Positions 21,324 to 32,400 of a stretch of DNA of 64,000 nucleotides are shown here, in pieces. The DNA comes from Diatrype stigma. Taxonomy: Eukaryota > Ascomycota > Sordariomycetes > Xylariales > Diatrypaceae. Made by a program: the position numbers and the translations under genes. Positions within the stretch are counted from its first letter, which is position 1. The number at the start of each line of letters is the position of its first letter. Under the pieces are notes generated by a model. It had not been told where the DNA came from. It was given only the letters and a program-made list of their open reading frames with translations, and made no database searches. Location: NCBI GenBank assembly GCA_022225965.2, contig JAKJXP020000052.1, forward strand, positions 1 to 64,000, given 5' to 3'.

Positions 21324-24300
21324 GATTAAGTACGAGGTAAGCGTATGCGTGTCGTCATATCAACGAGTGACTGTCATTTACTGGAATCATCCCCTAAATG
21401 TGTTCTTTCTTAGGTTTCTTAGGTTCCCCAACGGTGCCCAGGGGCAGACAGGATTATGGATACGTACAACCCAGCAGTGAGGATCTCCACACTTGCACTG
21501 GATGGGGGCACGGGACATCGGGAACACCTGCCCAGATGTCAGGTGTCAGACTGCAAGTGTCAGGTGTTTGCGACTGTTGGACTGGCACGGCGGACGCACC
21601 TGCACTTGAGTCTGGTTGCGTCTATTGGTGTGGCACATACGCCACATTGCTATTATATAAGCGAGGCTGAAGGTACCTAGGTATTTATTGCCTTGGTCGT
21701 CTATGTATGTTGATATTGGTAACGGGATGATCCATACCTAATCGATGATCGATGATCGACGAACATGGTATCTTTTCAAAGTTCTTAGTTTCGGCAGCAC
21801 TGCAAATAGACCAAAGTGTAGGTAGCGTAACCGTATTCAGTAGGAATATATAAGACATTGTAAATTATAATCGATAGTAAATGGTCTAATTTCCAATCAT
21901 CACGGCAAGTGCTGCCAAATGAATACTACATGCACCTAGGTACCTACCTTCTTTCGAAATACGTAGTCCCGGCGTCTTGAAGTGTTAAAAGAGTTCGGCA
22001 GCCTTAGACTTCATGGTTTCTACAATAATCCACACTCGTTACTGGCTGCTTCAAATACATCTCTGCTGCCATTGTTCCCCTTTTATCTATCCATGTAACG
22101 GAAATATCCGTCAAGGTTTATGATCGATTCATTCGAGGCCAGCCACATTAATGGCTCTACCATTAAATTACGTAATGAGAAGCGATACTTTGTAGTAAGC
22201 ACTGACAACTTACATATGTTCAGATGTAAAAAAAAAACTCGTAATAATGCATATGGCGTAATCATGGCCAGAACTATGTATCCATAATGATTTGCAACTT
22301 TATCGGACGGGTGGCTTAAGGCACAGTCGTTCTACTTTGTTACATTCCATACATACAAGTATACACCGATAACATGTATGGGTCAAGGCTCGGCCAGCTC
22401 CAGGACATAATGTGTGATGCCGTTGATTGACCCTGAAATATGTCGGTAGGTACCCTGAGAAGCGCTCAAAGTTTGGCATAGTCCAGGCACATAAGACAAC
22501 CTTCAAACATACATAAAATAAGATCGCTCGATTGTCGCATCCATACATTGCACACTGCAATCATTTGGCTTATTCTACCTATGCAGTACCTATCAGAAAC
22601 ACCAATCAAGTCCATCCTCCCATCCCACCAAATTTACAGCTTGTACAATATATCATATATACATTCATGCATTAGTACCATGGTAGCTGCCGAGGGACTC
22701 ATGCAGAATTGTAGGTAGCCTGGATGTAACTTATTATAGTATAGCTGGGCGTTGGCGAATGCATATCTCACTCTTCATTGTGCAGATCATTCCGTCATCG
22801 ACAGGGGCTGGAAATCTCAGCCCTAGGATATGAATGATCGATGACTTGCCGGACGGCTGTCGGTAGGCTGACGGGCTGGAAGTGTATATCACTATGTAGC
22901 AGTTATCACCACTACCAGATATCGGCATGTGCTATTTTTAAAGAAAACAGATGCGCTATCTGTCTGCAACAATGCATCTGCACGGAAGAGACGAGAAAGG
23001 GACCGCACGAAATTAGAATGTACTATAGATTTTGGAGGAAGCTACGAAAGCATAAAGGGGCCGTTCCAGCGAGCAACAGACGATGAGGGTCCGGATAGAT
23101 GGGAAGCTCTGGCTTCCGGCTGCTTGTTGCAACATGACTGCATGGCGGGACATGGGATGCCGATGCTAGCAAAAGCTTGGTTGTATGGTAGCATTAAAGA
23201 TAACGTCCCGTTCCCCCAACGCCGTAAAGACCGACTCAGGGGATGAACAGGGTGCTTATTAGAATTGCCCTGTAATAATTCAATAATCCTAGTTAGTAAC
23301 CCCGCTAGATTTCCTAGCCCGTCAGCTTTGGCCTCAGGCGCTTCTCTAATTGGTTAATGGGGGTCGGCTAGCACAAGCTAAAGCCGCCGAAACACGTTTC
23401 AGACCTTGAGGACCCCTCCCTTCGGAAAGCGACCATACCCAGGGCAGGCAGGTATTCCCCTGCCACCGAGAGAAAAGATGGTGGGGTCTGCCTCTCCTTC
23501 CCCTTTCGCTCCTTTTTCTGCCTATGAACTTCTCCAAATGCCCATCAAAATTTGGCTAGTGGCTGCTAGTTATCGGGTTCTAGTGCTTGCAATATCATTG
23601 ATGTGCATCCACACTTGGGTAGCAAAGCTCCAAGGTTGTGTGCTTGGTGTGCTTGTGCGATATTTCGCAGTTTGCTCACAACTATCATGTCAAGAGGGGT
23701 GGAATCCTCCAAACATTCCCGGTGACAGCATTGATATCCAAGTGTGTATCACGGTCGTCGTGGCAAAAATTGGGGTGGCCGGACGGAATGGTGCGCCATA
23801 CCTATTGCTACTTGAGTTTTCAAGAAGCGAGGTGGTACCTCGCATACAGTCACTGGAAAGAATGCCAGCAGACTTGTGAGATGGTTGATGAGCTGGCAAC
23901 GTTGTGCGCCGTGCTGCTGTATGAAGAAAAAGGTACGATAACTTTCGCAATTAAGCTTTGACTACCAAGGTGTACCGGTGTCCATGGGTACCTCGCGATC
24001 TATACCTAATAGGTCAGTAGCGCTATAGTAGAAGTGTTCAACACGAACCGGAAAATGCCAAGATACATAGGCTGATAGGACGAACTGGACAAGAGCTTCA
24101 AGCTACTTTAACTATAAGCGCCTGTGGCTTGGAGTAGGTACTAGTAGTCCTAGCCAACCTATTTTCATCCGATGTTTATAGGGATGTAGTTACATGCCCC
24201 AACTAGCAGATGCACGGCATGGTTAGTCAGGCACGAAAAAGAAAAAGAAAAACATGAGCGACCATGTCATTGGCTGCGAATAGTTTGCATACAATCATGG

Positions 24301-26493
24301 CATGTCCCTATGTACGGGACTTACAATGACTTTTTAATCAACCTGAGAAACGTTGACATGACATAGTTGTTGATGTTCGGATACTATAGTACCAACTTGG
24401 CATTGTCAATCAAACGGAGGTAGGAAGAGCAGGTACAATACCGAGGTATATAATGAAGCGGTCTAGACTGCATATCCAGCGGGACCTAGCAGGAGCCCAT
24501 ATTCAAATGGCACGAATGGGATGCGCGCTTTATGAGACCGTACCTGCATGAAGCGGAGGAAATGGCTGAAAAGAGGTGGAATGAGCGCATCTATGTCAAA
24601 CCCAGATCAACACCACCTCCATACTAATATCGCTCCATAGGCGCCTACTCTTCAATTGCAACATGAAATACATGAGGTATTCAATATGCAACTCAAGATG
24701 CATCAATGGTTGGAGGTAGAAGATATTGATGAAGTACCCTATTACGTGGATAAATGGGAATGGGTACATATCTATCAGAATATAATAGTAACTTCCAGTG
24801 ACTTTAGCATTTTCTTAAGTGTTGATTTTATCCATAGCGTCGGAGACACCCTGCTGGAAAAGGGCTGAGCAGGCCTTAATTTCTTCAGCACATCGTAAGA
24901 ATTCTTGCGGAAGTTCCAGAATTGGGATCTTCAGGGATTCAACAGTTTGCTACAATTGGTGGCTACTTGTTGTACCACGGATCTGTGGAGTAGTACTTAT
25001 CACTGAGTACCGCATCTGATAATGCCGTCGATAACAGGTGGGAAGAAGGGTAGAAATGGTGGGAACCAGCCGATAAGCAGGGTACCGTGTACAAGATCCA
25101 CGGGGTTGAAAATGCAGTGTAAGTACCGAAAAAGTACCTAGGTACCTATGTACATGCATGCAGGTGCAGTTCAGGTACACCTGGGCATTTCTTCAACATT
25201 GAACGACGTGACGTGGGTAGTCCATACCCCGGACTGACTGCTACTGGCTGGTGCCTGCCCATTGAACCTGCCTATTGAACCTGCCTATTGAACCTGCCTA
25301 TTGAACCTGCCTATTGAACCTGCCCATTGTGCCCATCGCCCATCTGCGCCTGCAATTGCACCTGCGCCGGCACCCTGTTTGCCCTGCGTCAGCCTCCTGG
25401 GCTTGGTTCCCCTCTTTGGGACTTTTCCTTTTAGTGCATCACTACCGGTACTTACTCCCACACCTCATTCACTCTCATTCTTATTATCACGCTCTCCAAA
25501 AACGAGCCTTTTCCCGCCATCCCCAGTTTCTGTCTTCTCTACACTCGTTACTCACCCACTCCGGCCACCGCCACGCATTCACTCCTTTGACCATCGTGTC
25601 ACGACACTCATTCAGAACCACCCCATGCTCTATTTGGAGAGAGAAGCCGATATCTGATCTACCTAGTTCTACGAACCGTACGAACTAGTCTGGATCGCGA
25701 AACCATACCATTCCTTCCACCTGTGTTGATCACGCCTACCCGTTTGGACTACACGGAGAATAGCCTTCCCTTGGTATTCTTCATCGGCGTGGTTGGTGAC
25801 AAACCCAAGATTTGGATATTAGATCCAGTCTACAACCTCGTTCCTTTGCCACCCTCCAGTGGAACCCATTGTTAGCCGATTTATCTTCAAGATACAGTCA
25901 TTACTCAGCCCAGGACAAAGCAGCTCACCTTGTCTGGTCAATACGTATAGTGCAAGGAAACATCGATTGCAAGAAAGAGATATCCACAGGATTCGGGACT
26001 AGGAGGAAGCAACGTCGACATTTCGATATCCAATCGGCAGCCCAGATCCAAGGGGCAACTGCTAACCCAGTAACGAAGAGGACCAAGTCAATTGATTATC
26101 AGTACAGGAAAGGCCGGATGATCCAGGACCTGGTACAGCATCTTGGTCATTACAACTGGTTGTGAACCGGTGCAAGCGCATTCAATCCCACCTTACACGT
26201 CCCACGTACGGTCACTTCACTTTCCACCTCATTTCACGTAGGAACAGCCACGTAGGAACCACCGACAACAAACAGGCAAACAACAGCATAACAACTACCG
26301 GTTGCCGAACCATTAACACAGCACAAAGTTAGACACGAGCTAGCTTGAGCAAACTTGAGAAACAATTGGGGCAATTGCCTAGGTGACACAACGTCGTGCG
26401 GATTTCTTTGCGACTATTTACATCGCCGACAAGCAACAAACTTTTCTCTCATCCACCTACCTTTAACACAGCATCCCCACGACACTTTCCAAC
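21324..26493. other. Long intergenic interval
   Basis: Five kilobases without a supportable gene. The left end is the auxilin promoter. The sequence holds many TACCTAGGTACC-type palindromes, a 13-bp minisatellite at 25254-25329, and a C/T-rich stretch at about 25370-25620 that resembles a fungal promoter or leader. An ATG-less 94-codon open frame at 25591-25875 (contains FFIGVVGDKPKIWILDPVYN) looks protein-like, but I cannot assign it. The right end is the promoter of the DUF1996 gene. Confidence 0.45.
25254..25329. repeat. 13-bp minisatellite, about 5.8 copies
   Basis: The unit CCTGCCTATTGAA is repeated head to tail. The first and last units carry CCCATTG instead of CCTATTG. The array is not in a supported coding region. 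Confidence 0.85.
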
Positions 26494-28466
26494 ATGGTTG
26501 GAAAAGCTTTCGTGGCCACTGCGGCATTCAATGCCCTGACTGGCGTGTCAGCTTTCTGGCGCATGCAATGCCATGGTCGGACTGGCATGGCTAGAATCGA
26601 TCCTATTATGGATTTCGGTACAGCCGCTACCCATGCCCACACTCTTCATGGCTCTAGTGGTAAGTTGCATGATCATAAGCCTTTGCAGGCTAACACAGCA
26701 CCCATCATTTAGACATGGGCTTGTTGCAAGCTTTCATGGCTTACATATATACATATACCTTCCCAGACTAACCGTAATTTCTTTACAGCCCTGACTTCCT
26801 CTGCCAGCAATGATGATCTGAAGGGCGGCAACTGCACTTCTTGTGCTGTGAAGCAAGACATGTCCGCCTACTGGGTCCCTCTTCTCTTTTTCCAAGACGC
26901 TTCCACTGGCGAGTTTGAGCTTGTTGAGCAAGTTGGTGGGCTGCTTGCGTGAGTACCCCGTGCTTTCAACTCCTATTTTTAAACACCCTTTCTTAGCACT
27001 GCCCCGTTATCACTTCTGAGAAAAATGGCTTGGTGGTTACGTTGTACCCTCAATCGTCTATTTCATTTCTTTTGACGTTCATATACGCCACCAACCACCC
27101 TTGGATGGATAGTCGCAATCTCTATATAAGAGGACTTACTAAACTCTTGATTAGGTACTATCTCCTACGCAACCCAGAGGGAGATGGTAAGGTCGAAGCG
27201 TTCCCGGATGGCTTCCGCGTCGTTGCGGGAGATACTCATCGCCGCACCTACACAGTCGGGGATCCTAACCAACCCGATCCTCCCACCTCCAACTGGGCAT
27301 CCTTGGGCCAGACCACCCAGGACGATCTGGAACAGCGTGCTCTCGGCTTCAACTGTCTGGACTACGACAAACAGCCTGAGGGCTCACTTTTCCGCCACTT
27401 CCTGCCGGACAAGTCGTACACGGATGCCAACTGCAAGGATGGCTTGCGTCTCGAGATCATGTTTCCTTCCTGCTGGGATGGCAAGAACGTTGATTCGGCC
27501 GATCACAAGTCCCATATGGCATACCCGAACCTGGTCGGCGATGGCCAGTGCCCTGAAGGTTTCCCTGTTCGATTAGTCACGCTCTTCTACGAAGTGATCT
27601 GGGCTACTAAATCAGATCGATTCGATGGACGGTCGGGACAATTCGTCATTGCTAACGGTGACGCAACTGGTAAGTTCAGCCATCGAGTATGCTAGAAATG
27701 GTGCTAACACTTTCAAGGTTTCGGCTACCACGCCGATTTCATGACTGGCTGGAACAGGGACTTCCTTCAGCAAGCTGTTGATCGATGCACCAACCCCTCG
27801 GGTGAACTCTTCGACTGCCCAGTTTTCACGGAAAATGGTCCTCTCCAAACCGAGCAAGAGCAGGGTCAATGCTTGCTCGAGGAACCGGAGGTCGACCTTT
27901 CCGTTGATATTTCCCTTAGCCTCGGCCTGAAAGCTCTTCCTGGCGGTGTGAAGATCATTGGTGGTGGTGATTCCGATGATGGTGGCGCTACGACTACCTC
28001 CTCATCAGCAGGATTCTTTGACAGCCTGACCTCTGCCTTCGGATTTGGCTCTCAGCCAACGACTACTTCTTCCTCCCATAGTGTCCCGTCGCTCGACTAT
28101 GCGCCTGCCTCTTCGTCGGACGATCTCGATGTGCCTGGTGGCGCGTTCCTCCAATCTGCAACCTCTTCCCTACCTTTCTCGACTGCCGTGCCTCCTACCG
28201 ATGTCGCGGCTCAGGCGGCTCCCACGTCCTCCCTGACAACGACCCCGCCACCGCAACCTGAGGTCACGTCGGAACCAGGCGTTTCCTACGAGGTGGTCAG
28301 CACGGAAATCGTTACGCAAGGTGGCAAGGTCGAAGAGATTGTCTGGAAGGAAGCAGTTGTGTATGTGACCGAGGACAGCGTCACAACTACAACGGTTGAT
28401 CCCGCCCCAACGATGGCGCGCCGGAGCCACTGGTTGCGTCATCAGCACCATGGCCATCGCGCTTAA
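26494..28466 (+). CDS. Secreted DUF1996 domain protein
   Basis: Exons are 26494-26659, 26789-26948, 27155-27669 and 27718-28466 (introns 129, 206, 48 bp), giving 529 residues. A signal peptide spans about residues 1-21. The DUF1996 core (about 21-280) is recognised by FWRMQCHGRTGMARIDP near its start, HAHTLHGSS, NCTSCAVKQDMSAYW, the YYLLR segment, CWDGKNVDSADHKSHMAYP, and FGYHADFMTGW. DUF1996 proteins are extracellular or cell-wall proteins of fungi, often fused to WSC domains; their biochemical role is not established. Here the C-terminal 230 residues are Ser/Thr/Pro-rich, likely O-glycosylated, with no WSC domain and no convincing GPI signal; the protein ends in a basic His/Arg-rich tail. 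The 206-bp intron has a TACTAA branch-point-like sequence near its acceptor. Confidence 0.92.
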
Positions 28467-29463
28467 AGGAGAGCTTGAGTCAAGCTCGACTTTTCTTTTT
28501 TCGGATCTGTTTCACTGGAGATATTTTCCACAGGAAGAGGCAATTTTGCATCATCTTTCCTAAGGCCTGTCCCATGTTCGCCTAGGACCTTCCTAGTACA
28601 TTTCACTTCTTTCTGAGCTACCTTAGGGGCAGATGGCGCATATTGCATCAATCACAAAATCACAGGCATAGGAAGTAAACCAAAGAAGTCAGAAAATTTT
28701 ACAATTATGCATTGGCACCGGTGTTGTTAGGAGACTTGACGTTGCATTATGGGCCGGTACCAGGCGTTGTGATGAACGATTGACGACGAGCTTGAGTGTA
28801 TTTCGAGCTGTTTGCATCCGTGATACGGCAGATCTCTTCGGGTAAGGGATGTCCTGTCTTTTTTTGACAATTTATATCAGATCGAGCAATCCCATGGATC
28901 TGAACTAAGCTGTGGTAACTTATTACATGTGATGAGTGACGTGCATGTTTGCATATTGGCCTTGACGCTTTTGTTTATCCAGGCCACCACTTCCAAGCCA
29001 TCTAAATCGCGTGACATGATATTTATTACTACTCGGATTAAGCGTTGAGACAAGACTCAAATTGAATAGCCTTTGGCAACTATGATGCTCTTACCAGCCT
29101 TTTCTTGTCTCAGACGTTACGCTCGGTTGGAATGCACTCAGGAATGATGCATTCCATTCCATCCGAAGTCCGATTTGCGAGTGTTTGTTTAGTTCTTTGG
29201 TCCATTCGCTTTCCCATCGACTACACCATACCTCTTGTAAAGTACTACCAAGTGTATATGGTGATTTGGCAACGGCTCTGCTCCCTCGACTACTTCAGAC
29301 GTTGCAAACGAAATCGTCTGCTATAGAGGGTAGCTCCGGTGCTGCTGTATCGCTTTTCGTCCCTGTTTCTATTCTTACGCTTTGCCTATGCCTCACTGGA
29401 TTTCAAGACATATATTCACTTACCTTCTTCTCTACACAAGTCGTAATCCTAGGCCCGATAACA
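28467..29463. other. Intergenic
   Basis: This holds the 3' region of the DUF1996 gene and the promoter/leader of the next gene. An open frame reaches back to about 29185 in phase with the next gene, but it has no ATG before 29464 and probably represents leader sequence. No gene is visible. Confidence 0.5.
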
Positions 29464-32400
29464 ATGCCTGATCTCGAGCGTCTTGCTGCGGCGGCGAGGA
29501 CAACGGCGCGATCTGATACCATAAGATGGAGGAGCACCACCAGCACCGACTTAACTGGAACCTCCGCCGTACGACTCTCAAACGCCGCTATCATCGGCAT
29601 CGCCGTCACCGGCGCCGTCGTACTCTTCGTCTGCCTGGCGCTGCTGCTTATCCGCCTCGCGAAGTGGCAGGATCGCCGCGCCATGAGGGCGGCGGCGGCG
29701 GCGGCGGCGGCAGCCATCGTCTATCCCGCCGCTAGTGGTATCTCGTTCACCGACCGTGTCGAGCCCGCTGTCTCAGGACCGAGGAGGCTACGCAAGAAGA
29801 GCTTTACCAGCACTAGCGATTATCGCCGCAGCGTGGACTGCGATGACGATAGGGCCGAGGCCGGTAAAATAGAGTGGTGTCGGCGGACGAGCACAAGCAC
29901 CAGCATGGAGACTGGGAGGAGCTGTAAGGGAGGGAAGGGGATGGGGATGGGTATAAAGGGGAAGAAGACTAAGAAGCAGAGGGAGAAGGAGGAAAGGAAG
30001 GAGAAGGGTGTGAGTGATCATCTCGGAGCCCTGCCGCTGCCGCCGCCCGTCCTGCCGCCTGTTCTGTCGCGTCCGGGAAGCTTCACATTGAGCTTGTTTG
30101 CACGGGAAAGGGGCGAGGGGGCCGGAGACCAAAGTAGAGACGGAGATGGGGATAAGGAAGGGGGCCGGGTAGGGGAAGCGAAGGCGAGGTGGAGTGCTGA
30201 GTCTCAGAGCCCGAAGAAGCACAACAATAGCAACAGCACGGGGCAGAAGCTGCTGCCACAAGACCGGCACGCGCCATCATGGATCGACGAGGACGCGCTG
30301 CACGGTCCGCAGATGGTGTCGTCGTTGTCGGCGGCGGCGTCATCGCCCAAGAAAAAGAAGAAAACCGGGAGAAACAGTAGTGGCAGTAACAGTAGGTTTC
30401 TCCAGCTCGGGCAGTCGCTGAGCCGCAAGCTGTCCTGGCGAAGAGACGAGGTGACCGAGATCATCGGTGGCCCCTCAACCGTCCCTGACACCGAATTGGA
30501 GCTGCAGCAGGGGCCGGAGCCAAAGCCGGAGCCAAAGCCGGAGCCAAAGCCGGAGCCTAGAACTCCTACAAAGAATGTATGGAGCAAACGGCTCGCGGGG
30601 GGCGTCAAGGGCAGTGATTTGTATGACGATGCCACTGTCTCACCGTCGCCGCCGCCGCAGCATCAGACCGGGAAGAAACGGCACATCGTTGGCGGCGTTA
30701 GCCCGCAAAACAAGGTGCCCGTGCAGTCTTACAAAAACAACAACAACAACATCCGGCGCGATTCGCACACTGGTTTCGTGGTCGGAATGCCATCCGCCAG
30801 CGTGCATAACCCGAAACACCGGAACCGCAGCGCTGCTGATACCAACAGTACGGCGACCGGTACGGCGGCGGCGCTCGAAGCCACGCAGCAATTGGCGGGC
30901 GGGGCGCGCATCCCGGTCCCTTCTGCCCCTTATTGCCACCAACAGCAACAGCAACAGGTTCAAATGGTCTCGCCGCAGCCGCAGAGGCCGCAGCCGCCGA
31001 TACGGGCCACTAAGAGCGCCGCGGACGCGGAGCTGGCGGGGATCCTACGGTCCACGGCCGAGAGGCTGCAGGATCGGAGTCCGGGGGGTCTTAAGAAGAG
31101 CACAAGCACAAACACGAATGCAAGGAGGCGGCAGACCGTGTCCTCCCAGGGTGTAGGCATGGGCATGGGCATGGACGCGGGGGTCTGCACTGTGGAGATG
31201 ATGCCCATCGTCGACCGGAATGGCTTCTTGAGCACTACTACTGCTGCTGCTGCTACTGTCCATGCCAAAGCTAACATGTTCGACGATAACAACAAAACGA
31301 GTGTAGAGCCGAGCCCGACTCAGGGCCAGAGGAATGCGCCCGCCGTCAAGTCATGCGCCGAGTTGGAAGGATGCAACCCAAACCCGGTAGCAGCAGTAGC
31401 ATCGTCTTCTTCCTTCCTTTCTTTTCCCATTCCCTCTACGCAGCCGCAGCCGCAGCCGCCGGGCCACAGGAGACAGCTATCGCACGCGTCGTTCGCGTCG
31501 ATGATCTCCGAGCCCGACAGCATGATGGCTTCATCGTCGAGGCGGGCGTCGGCTCATCAGCAGCAGGCCATCCCCACAGCGCTCTCGAGCCCGAGCCGGC
31601 GTCGAGAAAGAGACCCGCCGGCGTTGCTGCACCAGCAGCAGCAATACTTCGGGGGGCGGCCGTGCTCTACTGCCAGCGCCAGTAGCAGCTGCGAATCCTC
31701 TGCCTTGTCTACGCTGTACAGCGAAGATGAAGTGCAGGTGCGAGACCAGTACCAGCACCAGCACCAGCAGCAAAGCCCGTCGCTTATCGGCGAGCTGCGA
31801 TTTGATGCCGGCACCATTGCCACTACACCACAAGCAGAGGTCGAGCGATGGCGGCCTACCCCGCCTACCACGGAGAAGCAGGCGTATTCTTCACCCTACC
31901 ACAGCGTGTTCGGTACTGTTCCCAATAACAACTACGTCGCGGATTCCTCCCCCAGAGAGAAGCAGGGCAATCGCAGCAACGCGAGGCCCGCACCAGCAGT
32001 CGAGAACAACGGTAGCGGTCACAGCAGCAGCAGCAGCGAGAGCCCACAGACGGCACGGCGTGTGGCAACGAGGGGCCCCATGGTAATGAGCCACCAAGAC
32101 AGCATTCGGTTTCCCTTCCAGGGGCCTCATCCTCAACAGAATCACTCGGAGTCAAGTCAGGCGGGTCGCGAGGCATCTGATGCCTTTTGCCCCAAGTCAC
32201 AACCGCCTCAAACAAGCTTGCAGTTCACGATCCACTCATACGACGATCCATTCGTCGTCGCGGCCGCCACCCCGGCACCGCTGAAAACACCGTCGCGGCG
32301 CGGTCGCCTGTTCCCGCTGCTCCCGGCGGCGGCTGCTGCTGCTGCTGAAATCTCAACGAACCAGGTCGAGCCCAGCGACACCAGCAACACCAACAACAAC

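Noticed and set aside
23406..23879. Plus-strand frame of 157 codons
   Set aside because: It opens with TTG rather than ATG, and its composition is like the surrounding intergenic DNA, with no recognisable domain.
29185..29463. N-terminal extension of the large membrane protein
   Set aside because: The frame is open but has no ATG; the start at 29464 has good context and a sensible topology.
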